Assembly: GCA_964487525.1 (NCBI GenBank)
Contig: CAZAQC010000019.1
Span: 1-12,884, forward strand
Direction of reading: 5' to 3'
DNA: 12,884 bases
DNA from: UBA2177 sp964487525
GTDB taxonomy: Bacteria; Patescibacteriota; Dojkabacteria; SC72
Below are positions 5,861 through 12,884 of this stretch, one piece after another (position 1 is the stretch's first letter; each line of letters opens with the position of its first letter). The notes under the pieces were generated by a model, which searched no databases, had not been told where the DNA came from, and saw nothing but the letters and a program-made list of their open reading frames with translations. The translations under genes and the position numbers were made by a program.

Positions 5861-8413
5861 ATGGAGAGTACTGGTACAAAAAAGAATAATGTTTTCTTTT
5901 TTGAAGACTATTCAGCAAAAGATCTCAATGAGAATAGGATTGGAAGAAAAGGAGAAAGTCTTTTCAAATTAAAAGATATGGATGTTCCTGTCCCTGAATT
6001 TTTTGTTATTTCTAGTAATGTTTTTGTTGATACCTGTTTCTCTGCTTTAGAAAATGAGCAGAAGAAATTGCTTTCAAAAGGAAGAAATCCCGAGAACGAA
6101 GAGGTAGAATCAGCAATTCTAAAAGGAAATTTTTCAAAAGAGGTTGAAGAAGATATTTTAAGTGCATATACAAGACTCTCTGGGTTTACAGATGCTTGGG
6201 TTTCAGTAAGATCCTCAGTGGTATTTACAGAAAATGAAGAGATTTCTTTTAGTGGGATATTTTCTACAGAATTAAATGTTAGAAAATTTGATGATCTTAA
6301 ATCTGCCATAAAAAGAATATATGCTTCTATGTTTACTGATGATGTTGTTGCCTATGCTTCTAAAATGGGAATAGATTTAGCTGATGTTAAATTAGCTATT
6401 GTTGTACAGAAGATGATTCAATCGGAGGTCTCTGGTGTTGTATTCACAGTAGATCCAATAACTCAGGATAATGGAAAAATTAGCATAGAGGCGGTATTTG
6501 GATTAGGAGATGTAATATCTTTGGGTGAGCTTACTCCCGATTCATATCTTCTTAACAAGAAAGATTTGTCTGTAGTTGATAAGCACATATCTCCTCAGGA
6601 ATGGATGAAAGTACGAACAATGAAAGCTGGAGATAGAGGGAGAAATAATGTTGAGAAGATAAAGATATCAACAGCTTGGAGTCACAGGCAAAAACTCTCA
6701 GACAAGGATATGCAAGAAGTTTCTAAAATTGCTTTAATTGTAGAGAATAAATCTAGACAGATACAAAATTTGGAATGGGTACTTTCAGGGGGAAGATTCT
6801 GGATATTACAAAACAAACCATTGTATGAATCAATGGTACAAGATAGAGTTACTACGTTAATAAATGATACAACTAGACGTACATTGAGAGAATTGGTTGT
6901 TGGTTTTATTGAGAAATACAGGGGGGAAAGTATGATAGTGTCTCAAGCAGTGTCAGAAGCTCAAAGGATGATGAAAAGAGGTGGTAATCCATCAGCAAGA
7001 AAGTTAGAAAAACTTATTCTGTCAGCTAAGAAAGAATCAGAGGGAGGAAATGAAAATACAAAGAAGGATGATTTTGTTGTTGCAGGTATAGGTGCTAGTT
7101 TTGGTATGTCTTCTGGTAAAGTTACCGTTGTAGATTCTCCTTTGGATAGGAGTTTTTCTAAGTCAGATATCCTTTTGATTAAAAAATACTCTTCTGAAAT
7201 GGAATCAATGATTATGTCTTGTGGAGGAGTAATAATGGACACAGGAGGTATTACAAGTGATACCGCTATACTATGCAGAGAATTTGGAATTCCTTCTGTT
7301 GTTGGAACAAGCACAGCTTCTCAGCTCCTTAAATCAGGAGATTGGGTAAGACTGGATGGAAATTCTGGAAGTGTATATAGGATTGAGAAAGATGAAAATG
7401 TAAATGAAGTACATCCGGTTGTTGAAGCATATAGTGAAGGTAATGTTACAGGGGTTGATTTTCTTCAAAAAGATGAAATGGTAAGAGAAGAAGAAAAAGT
7501 TGAAGAGATTGAAATAACTCCTCCAAGAGCTACAAACTTACCTCCTTCTGCTACCAAGGTATTTTCAATGGCAAATATGAACGCAGAGAAATTGTTTGAA
7601 TATGTTGGTAACTCCCATGGCATTGTATATATAGATTTGGATAGAATACTCATTGAGAATGGTAGGCATCTAATGGCATATGTAGAGGATAAAAAATTTG
7701 TAGACTATTCCAAAGAAATATCAGACAAGATCTTGGAATATGTAGATTTAGCCTGTGGAGATGAAGTAGTTATTTCAATTGGATCAAGTAGTGTAAAAGA
7801 CTTTAGAGCCTTAACAAAGGGTAAAGAGTATGAAGACAGCTCTCTTCAAGATGAGATATATGGAGCAATCCACTATATTAATAATCCAGAGCTATTAAAG
7901 AGAGTCATAAAAATAATTAAAAGAGTTAGAAATATATACAAGAAAAGAAATGTATCAATAGCTCTTCACTCCCCCATGAGTGGTGATGTAATGAAAGAAT
8001 TTAAGAAACAACTCTCAGGGGAAAACTTAAGAAGAACATCAACATTCAAAATGTATGCAATACTGGATAATCCTGCAGAGGTAATACTTTCGGATGAGAT
8101 AGTCGCTACAAAGATAGATGGATTGATTTTGAATATGCCTAGAATAGCAAGGCAGATGCAAGGATTTAAATTTGATGATGTTGAATCTAAGTATGATTTA
8201 AGTAGAAATAGTGTATTCAAAGTTTTAGATAATATATTAGATGTAGTAAGAGGAAAAACAGAAAGAATAATTGTTGTTGTAGAAAATAGTAAGCCATTAC
8301 TTAGATATTGTGTACAGGCTGGAGTGTATGGAGTATCAGTACTTGCAGAAGATATTCAAGAAGCTAGAAAGGTAGTATCAGAAGAAGAAAGTAAGCTTAT
8401 TTTAGGTAAGTAA
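5861..8413 (+). CDS. PEP synthase-like protein with Asp in place of the catalytic His; probable pseudoenzyme
   Basis: PEP synthase (PpsA) makes phosphoenolpyruvate from pyruvate and ATP through a phosphohistidine on a swivelling domain. This 850-residue protein has the same order of domains. The N-terminal ATP-binding domain (about 12-320) keeps Lys30 in 'GRKGESL', Arg117 in 'VSVRSS', 'QSEVSGVVF', Glu210 in 'IEAVFGLGD', Glu305 in 'LEWV' and Gln317. The swivelling domain (about 405-510) has 'GGITSDTAILCREFGIPSVVG' split here as GGITSDTAIL (462-471) and CREFGIPSVVG (472-482); the family's TSHA or TCHA His is Asp467. The C-terminal part aligns with the PEP/pyruvate barrel from 'SMANMNAEKLFEY' (569-581), but the expected GFRG, EIPS, SND and CGQ motifs are not recognisable; for example 'LDNPAEVIL' stands where EIPSN is expected. 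Two hydrophilic linkers (about 322-405, 510-565) explain the extra length over E. coli's 792. The frame is fully open, so it is probably selected. Confidence 0.85.
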   Translation: MESTGTKKNNVFFFEDYSAKDLNENRIGRKGESLFKLKDMDVPVPEFFVISSNVFVDTCFSALENEQKKLLSKGRNPENEEVESAILKGNFSKEVEEDILSAYTRLSGFTDAWVSVRSSVVFTENEEISFSGIFSTELNVRKFDDLKSAIKRIYASMFTDDVVAYASKMGIDLADVKLAIVVQKMIQSEVSGVVFTVDPITQDNGKISIEAVFGLGDVISLGELTPDSYLLNKKDLSVVDKHISPQEWMKVRTMKAGDRGRNNVEKIKISTAWSHRQKLSDKDMQEVSKIALIVENKSRQIQNLEWVLSGGRFWILQNKPLYESMVQDRVTTLINDTTRRTLRELVVGFIEKYRGESMIVSQAVSEAQRMMKRGGNPSARKLEKLILSAKKESEGGNENTKKDDFVVAGIGASFGMSSGKVTVVDSPLDRSFSKSDILLIKKYSSEMESMIMSCGGVIMDTGGITSDTAILCREFGIPSVVGTSTASQLLKSGDWVRLDGNSGSVYRIEKDENVNEVHPVVEAYSEGNVTGVDFLQKDEMVREEEKVEEIEITPPRATNLPPSATKVFSMANMNAEKLFEYVGNSHGIVYIDLDRILIENGRHLMAYVEDKKFVDYSKEISDKILEYVDLACGDEVVISIGSSSVKDFRALTKGKEYEDSSLQDEIYGAIHYINNPELLKRVIKIIKRVRNIYKKRNVSIALHSPMSGDVMKEFKKQLSGENLRRTSTFKMYAILDNPAEVILSDEIVATKIDGLILNMPRIARQMQGFKFDDVESKYDLSRNSVFKVLDNILDVVRGKTERIIVVVENSKPLLRYCVQAGVYGVSVLAEDIQEARKVVSEEESKLILGK

Positions 8414-8453
8414 CCTGTAGTATAACAGTATTGCTTCATGATATACTTTCCCA

Positions 8454-11060
8454 ATGAATGATACACCAATGATGAAACAGTATCTGGGATTCAAAAAGCA
8501 GTACCCAGATAAAATAGTTCTCTTTAGAATGGGGGATTTCTTCGAAACCTTTGGTGATGATGCTAAGATAGCTTCGAAAGTTCTGAATATTACACTAACC
8601 AGAAGAGATAAAAAAAATAACCCTACTCCATTGGCTGGATTTCCACAGAAAGCAATTGATCAATATCTTCCTAAATTTATAGAAGCTGGATACTGTGTAG
8701 TAGTTGTTGATCAACTTGAAGATCCTAAATTTTCAAAAGGTATTGTAAAAAGAGGAGTTACTAGAGTAATCACTCCTGGAACATTGGATGGTGATCAAGC
8801 AAGCTCTGTAAAAGATTCATACATGGTAGCAATATATATTGAAAAAAACTATGCTAGCATCTCCTTGTGTGATGTTTCAGTTGGTAAATTCTACTTAATA
8901 GGTCAACAAGTTACAAAAAATTTCCTTAACAATATCATAGCCTCATATGACCCAGTAGAAATCCTTTTAATAGATGGAGAGGAGAATATTAATGCAAATG
9001 AAATACCGGTACAATTCTTAAGCAAAGGAATAAAGAACAAAGAGTATGCAAGCGAAAAAATAAAAAGTTTTTTCAATGTAAAAAGTACAAACGCTTTAGA
9101 TATAGAAAAAGATTCTCCTGATTTAGTATCTGTTGCAATGATTATTGAGCATATTGAGAATACTCAAATGATGGATCCAAGTCATATTCAAAAACCAAAG
9201 AGAGTAAATATAAATAAGAGCATGGTACTGGATAAATCTACAATAAGAAATTTAGAATTAATTAGAAATGCATATACAGGAGATTTTGAAAATTCCCTTT
9301 TCTCTGTCATAGATAGAACAAATACTAGAATGGGAAAAAGACTTCTTTACTCATGGATTTTAAATCCATTAATTAACAAGAAGGAAATAGAAGAGAGACA
9401 AGTTTTTGTAGAGAATCTTTCTAAAAAAGACTCTGTATTGGAAAAAATAAGAGAAGAATTAGAAGGTATAAATGATATTGAAAGAATAGCTGGAAAAATT
9501 GGATTAAACAGAGTGAATGCTAGGGATATGAAAGCTCTTGAAGAATCATTGAATAGTGCTTTGAATATATTAGAAATATTAAATACTGAGATAGGAATAA
9601 AGTTCAAAGAGGTAGATAAAAAGTTGTTAAAAGCATTAATAACTAAAATATCAAATACTATTTTAGAAGATCCTCCCCTTTCCATAATGGAAGGTGGAAT
9701 AATTAAGGAAGGATATAATAATGAAGTAGATGAATTGAGATCTCTTTCAGGAAATAGTAAATCTTGGATAAAGGAATTTGAGCAAGAGGAGAAGAAGAAG
9801 ACAGGTATTACCTCTTTGAAGGTTAGTTTTAACAGAGTATTTGGATACTATATAGAGGTAACTCAAACTCACCAAAGTAAGGTTCCAGATAGATATATTA
9901 GAAAACAGACATTAGTTAATTCTGAAAGATATATAACTGAAGAATTAAAGGAGAAAGAAAATATAATTCTTAATGCACAGGAAAAGATCTGTACAATTGA
10001 ATATCAAATATTTAATGATTTTAGAGATTCATTTTTACCATCTCTTGAAAAGTTACAATCTCTTTCTTCGGTAATAGCTAATATAGATGTGTTAAGTGGT
10101 TTTGCATTACTTGCTAATAACTCTGGTTATGTAAAACCAACGATATATGAAATGGGTGAGAAGGATGGAATAATAAAGATAGAAGGAGGAAGGCATCCTA
10201 TTATAGAAAATATTGCTGATGAAGATTTTATATCAAATGACACATATCTCAATCTAAAAGATTCAAGTATGGCAATTATTACTGGTCCAAATATGTCAGG
10301 AAAGTCGACATATATTAGACAGGTAGCCACTATAGTATTAATGTCTCAAATAGGATGTTTTGTTCCAGCAAAAAGTTGTGAGATATCTTTGGTAGATAGA
10401 ATATTTACAAGAGTTGGAGCTTCTGATGACTTAAGTAGAGGAAGGAGTACCTTTATGGTTGAAATGGATGAAACTGCCAATATTATAAACAATGCTACAA
10501 AGTACAGCTTAATAGTCTTAGATGAAATAGGAAGAGGCACTAGTACATATGATGGTGTGAGTATAGCTTGGGCCTTGTCGGAACATTTAATAAAGGAAAT
10601 AAAAGCAAGAACTTTTTTTGCAACTCACTATCATGAATTATTGAAATTATCAGAAAAGTATCCAGAAAATGTAAAAAACTACAATGTTATAGTTGAAGAA
10701 GACTTAGAAAATGGTACCGTTATATTCCTTAGGAAGATTGTAGAGGGAGGAACTGATAGAAGCTATGGTATATACGTTGCTAAGATGGCAGGGATACCAG
10801 ATAAGGTGATAAAAAGAGCCAATGAGATATTAGAAAGTTTTGAACAGAAATATATGTTTGCAAATAAGAAAGGTATTAGAGAATCAACAATTCCTCAAAT
10901 TGGTCGGAAATCTAAGGAAAAAAATCTAAATGGTTTTCAATATCCATTATTTACGGCTAAAGAATCTGAGATAGAAAAAGAGATACAGGATATTGATATT
11001 GATAATCTTACTCCAATTGAGGCTTTGAACAAGATTGTAAAATGGAAAAAGAAGATTTAG
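8454..11060 (+). CDS. mutS: DNA mismatch repair protein MutS
   Basis: MutS recognises mismatched base pairs and small loops, then signals repair through ATP-driven sliding. The 868-residue product is full length. The N-terminal mismatch-binding domain has Phe29-Phe30-Glu31 in 'RMGDFFETFGDDA', the F-x-E motif that wedges into the mismatch (Phe and Glu conserved; the middle Tyr is Phe). The lever and clamp domains follow. The ATPase domain has Walker A GPNMSGKST (611-619), 'RVGASDDLSRGRSTFMVEM', the Walker B LDEIGRGTSTYDG around Asp690-Glu691, and 'THYHEL'. The end 'DNLTPIEALNKIVKWKK' is the usual C-terminal helix. It lies 40 bp after the PEP-synthase-like gene with no terminator between, so read-through is likely. 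No mutL is in the window. An A8 run at 8610-8617 lies early in the gene. Confidence 0.98.
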   Translation: MNDTPMMKQYLGFKKQYPDKIVLFRMGDFFETFGDDAKIASKVLNITLTRRDKKNNPTPLAGFPQKAIDQYLPKFIEAGYCVVVVDQLEDPKFSKGIVKRGVTRVITPGTLDGDQASSVKDSYMVAIYIEKNYASISLCDVSVGKFYLIGQQVTKNFLNNIIASYDPVEILLIDGEENINANEIPVQFLSKGIKNKEYASEKIKSFFNVKSTNALDIEKDSPDLVSVAMIIEHIENTQMMDPSHIQKPKRVNINKSMVLDKSTIRNLELIRNAYTGDFENSLFSVIDRTNTRMGKRLLYSWILNPLINKKEIEERQVFVENLSKKDSVLEKIREELEGINDIERIAGKIGLNRVNARDMKALEESLNSALNILEILNTEIGIKFKEVDKKLLKALITKISNTILEDPPLSIMEGGIIKEGYNNEVDELRSLSGNSKSWIKEFEQEEKKKTGITSLKVSFNRVFGYYIEVTQTHQSKVPDRYIRKQTLVNSERYITEELKEKENIILNAQEKICTIEYQIFNDFRDSFLPSLEKLQSLSSVIANIDVLSGFALLANNSGYVKPTIYEMGEKDGIIKIEGGRHPIIENIADEDFISNDTYLNLKDSSMAIITGPNMSGKSTYIRQVATIVLMSQIGCFVPAKSCEISLVDRIFTRVGASDDLSRGRSTFMVEMDETANIINNATKYSLIVLDEIGRGTSTYDGVSIAWALSEHLIKEIKARTFFATHYHELLKLSEKYPENVKNYNVIVEEDLENGTVIFLRKIVEGGTDRSYGIYVAKMAGIPDKVIKRANEILESFEQKYMFANKKGIRESTIPQIGRKSKEKNLNGFQYPLFTAKESEIEKEIQDIDIDNLTPIEALNKIVKWKKKI

Positions 11061-11737
11061 ATTGTAATATGATACCCTTTTGAATATTTATTCTTAATAA
11101 GATTTAATCCAGAAACTTGTCTTAACTTGTTTCTTAATCTTGATATAGTAACTTTTAAATATACATCAGAAATTTCTATATTTATTTTACTTCTTATTAA
11201 GATCTTTAGATCTCTCACAGAAACAAAGTCTCTTTTTGAAATGAGTATACATAAAATTATAGATTCTATATTTGAAAGAAAGATTTTACAATCATTGTAA
11301 TATGCAAAGTCTTCTTGTGTATGTAGTGTTATCCCATGGTATCTATTTACTTCTCCAATTTCTTTCAATTCGGTTAAATTTTTAAAAAGTAGAGCTTCCA
11401 CTAGTTCCGTATTTACTGGCTTCTCTATTATGTAATCAGAACCTTGTAAAAAGAAAGTTTTGAAATTAGATCCTCCCTCGCATATGGTGATGATTTGGGT
11501 TAAAGGAAATGTGTGTTTAATTTTGTTGTATAGGATTGGTATCTCACATTCATCTGCATATAGAGATTGGTCAATAAAAACAATCTTAATATAGTATTTA
11601 TTTGTTGTATTTGTATCTAAGCGTTGTGAAATTAAAATCTCTGAATTAATAAATTTACAGGATAATTTTCTAAATATCTCCTTTATAGTATTATCCTTTG
11701 TGAATATTAGTACACCATTTTTTCTATGACAATACAT
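11057..11737 (-). CDS. Orphan OmpR/PhoB-type response regulator with atypical receiver
   Basis: The 226-residue protein has two parts. Residues 8-120 fit a receiver domain: 'GVLIFTKDN' as the first strand and acidic loop, Asp56 in 'KIVFIDQSL' at the phosphoacceptor position, 'TQIITICEG' as strand four, and Lys106 in 'GSDYIIEKPV' as the conserved Lys-Pro. However, the first acidic loop has one Asp rather than two, and the usual Thr/Ser-Ala after strand four is Ile-Cys, so phosphorylation is uncertain. Residues 148-226 fit a winged-helix DNA-binding domain of the OmpR type, with 'SDVYLKVTISRLRNKLRQ' as the recognition helix and 'IKNKYSKGYHITI' as the C-terminal hairpin. No histidine kinase is nearby. 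It lies 39 bp downstream of hisS on the same strand and overlaps the convergent mutS end by four bases. Targets are unknown. Confidence 0.75.
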   Translation of the reverse strand: MYCHRKNGVLIFTKDNTIKEIFRKLSCKFINSEILISQRLDTNTTNKYYIKIVFIDQSLYADECEIPILYNKIKHTFPLTQIITICEGGSNFKTFFLQGSDYIIEKPVNTELVEALLFKNLTELKEIGEVNRYHGITLHTQEDFAYYNDCKIFLSNIESIILCILISKRDFVSVRDLKILIRSKINIEISDVYLKVTISRLRNKLRQVSGLNLIKNKYSKGYHITI

Positions 11738-11776
11738 AGAAAAATATATTATTAAGAGAGATATTTGTCCATTTAT

Positions 11777-12884
11777 TTATTGTATCTTTTGTAAAACTTT
11801 TTCAAGAGGTATGTTGAATTGTTCAGATGTATTCATGTTTTTCAGAACAATGGTATTACTTTTGATTTCATCCTCTCCTACTATTATTGCCCAAGGAATT
11901 GATTTTTTACTAGCGTATTTTAATTGATTGGACAATTTTATAGGAATTAATTGCATCTGAGTATTTATATTATTATTCCTTAAATATGATGTAACTCTAG
12001 AAGTTTCTGTAAAAAGAGATTCATCCATCAAGGAAACAAAAATCTTTGTATCAGTATCTAGTTTCGGTAAAAGGTTGTATGTTTTCAAATAGTCTAATGT
12101 TGTCACATTACCCCATCCTAAACCAAACGCAGGAATATTTTTCTCTTTGAATATTTCTAATAAATTATCATATCTTCCTCCTCCAAACAAAGCCCTTGGG
12201 TTTTCATCCCCTCCAATATCAAACATCTCCATTACAGTTCCAGTATAGTACTGTAAGCCTCTTACGATATATGGACAGAATTTAAGATTAGATATGGAAA
12301 GAGTAGAAGCAATATTAAATAGGCTCAATAATTCTTTTGCTCCTTTGGATTCATTCTCTATTTTTTTTAAATCTTCTATAGTCCAATTAAGATACTCTAT
12401 TAATTTTTCTATTTGTTCATTATTTAGTTGTATTTCTTTTAGATATCCTTTAAATTCGTTTTTGTCAATCTTAAGATAGTTATCTATGGCTTTTGAAACT
12501 TTTGTTTTTAAATCATCATCTATCTTCAAGATCTCATCAAAAAGATAATCCAAAAGGAATCGATTATTAATCTTAAGCTCGTATGTTTCCTTTGGTGCTT
12601 TAAACTCTTCCATAACTGCCATTACATACTGAATAATTTCAATCTCTGCCTTAATTGTAGAAACTCCAAGAATATCAATATTTAATTGAAAGAATTCCCT
12701 ACTTCTTCCCCTTTGTGGTTTCTCATATCTGTAATATCTCCCAATATTGAACCACCTGAGTGGAAAAGTAAGTTCATTTCTCTTGTTGGCTATAATTCTA
12801 GCTAATGAAGGAGTCATTTCAGGTCTAAGTGCAATTTCTCTTCCTCCTTTATCTGTAAAAGCATATAACTGATTGTTTGCTAAA
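11777..12884 (-). CDS. hisS: Histidyl-tRNA synthetase, N-terminus outside the window
   Basis: HisRS is the class II synthetase that charges tRNA-His. The gene is open to the right edge: upstream of the Met codon at 12817 the frame continues with 'LANNQLYAFTDKGGREIALRPE', read here in two parts as LANNQLYAFTD and KGGREIALRPE. This is the conserved motif 1 region, so 12817 is internal and not the start. Motif 2 is 'RWFNIGRYYRYEKPQRGRSR' followed by 'EFFQLNIDILG'. The histidine-binding element is 'VRGLQYYTGTVMEMF', where many bacterial enzymes have RGLDYY. Motif 3 is 'GGGRYDNLLEIF' and 'IPAFGLGWGNVTT'; the Arg of the usual GLER is absent. The C-terminal anticodon-binding domain ('TKIFVSLMDE' to the end) is present. 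Roughly the first 50-60 residues are missing. The response regulator follows 39 bp downstream. Confidence 0.95.
   Translation of the reverse strand, partial: LANNQLYAFTDKGGREIALRPEMTPSLARIIANKRNELTFPLRWFNIGRYYRYEKPQRGRSREFFQLNIDILGVSTIKAEIEIIQYVMAVMEEFKAPKETYELKINNRFLLDYLFDEILKIDDDLKTKVSKAIDNYLKIDKNEFKGYLKEIQLNNEQIEKLIEYLNWTIEDLKKIENESKGAKELLSLFNIASTLSISNLKFCPYIVRGLQYYTGTVMEMFDIGGDENPRALFGGGRYDNLLEIFKEKNIPAFGLGWGNVTTLDYLKTYNLLPKLDTDTKIFVSLMDESLFTETSRVTSYLRNNNINTQMQLIPIKLSNQLKYASKKSIPWAIIVGEDEIKSNTIVLKNMNTSEQFNIPLEKVLQKIQ

Noticed and set aside
5908..6309. Open frame of 133 codons on the minus strand within the PEP-synthase-like gene
   Set aside because: It is a shadow frame opposite the conserved ATP-binding domain; no motif is recognisable.
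5861..8413. Rifampicin phosphotransferase as the identity of the PEP-synthase-like gene
   Set aside because: That family has ATP-binding, rifampicin-binding and His domains with an intact catalytic His. Here the His is Asp, and the C-terminal part aligns with the PEP/pyruvate barrel start (SMAN...) of PEP synthase.
8431..8448. Promoter for mutS from TTGCTT and TATACT before the ATG
   Set aside because: The two hexamers are only about six bases apart, far too close for a -35/-10 pair.
9347..9685. Open frame of 112 codons on the minus strand within mutS
   Set aside because: It lies opposite the well-conserved MutS lever and clamp region, and its composition is that of a complement-strand artefact.
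12817..12817. Met codon as the true start of hisS
   Set aside because: The frame continues upstream to the window edge with the conserved sequence FTDKGGREIALRPE, so this Met is internal ('RPEMTPSLAR').
1..12884. CRISPR arrays, insertion sequences, phage genes or integrase sites
   Set aside because: I saw no regularly spaced repeats, no transposase or integrase motifs, and no terminal inverted repeats. The tRNA end where an attachment site might lie is outside the window.

Overview
The window looks like a piece of a small, AT-rich bacterial chromosome (about one third G+C by eye). It is most consistent with a Candidate Phyla Radiation (Patescibacteria) lineage, but this is inference and I cannot name the phylum. 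The reasons are the reduced trigger factor without a PPIase domain, a HisRS of the 'GxGWG' motif-3 type, a class D/E-like sortase, almost no recognisable Shine-Dalgarno sequences, and tightly packed genes. The genetic code reads as standard: every long gene is open and the Trp codons I checked are TGG. All twelve visible stop codons are TAA or TAG, and none is TGA.

Layout, left to right. (1) Positions 1-118: the 5' part of a minus-strand tRNA-Val(GAC) and a back-to-back promoter region. (2) Positions 127-667: a plus-strand Doc-type Fic toxin candidate preceded by an overlapping 35-codon ORF. (3) Positions 645-3525: four minus-strand genes with 16-36 bp gaps. Transcribed in order they are a sortase, a PPIase-less trigger factor, ClpP, and an unrecognised 171-residue protein that sits where clpX is often found. 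(4) Positions 3627-4606: a divergently transcribed membrane protein with two Ig-like domains, closed by a strong intrinsic terminator. (5) Positions 4664-11060: a plus-strand series of an AI-2E/PerM-family membrane protein, an 850-residue PEP-synthase-like protein and MutS. (6) Positions 11057-12884: two minus-strand genes, histidyl-tRNA synthetase (5' end outside the window) and, downstream of it, an orphan OmpR-type response regulator with an unusual receiver domain.

How the genes relate. Trigger factor and ClpP form a protein quality-control unit (nascent-chain chaperone plus protease), and the unknown third gene may belong with it. The sortase and the Ig-like protein share a divergent intergenic region and both act at the cell surface, so an enzyme/substrate or partner relationship is plausible but unproven. 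The Doc-like gene and its small upstream ORF may be a toxin-antitoxin module. MutS and HisRS are housekeeping genes.

The most unusual object is the PEP-synthase-like protein. It keeps the three-domain layout of PEP synthase, but the phosphohistidine of the swivelling domain is Asp467, and the catalytic residues expected in the C-terminal PEP/pyruvate barrel are not recognisable. The ATP-binding domain looks largely intact. It is best read as an intact, expressed-looking pseudoenzyme or a repurposed ATP-binding protein.
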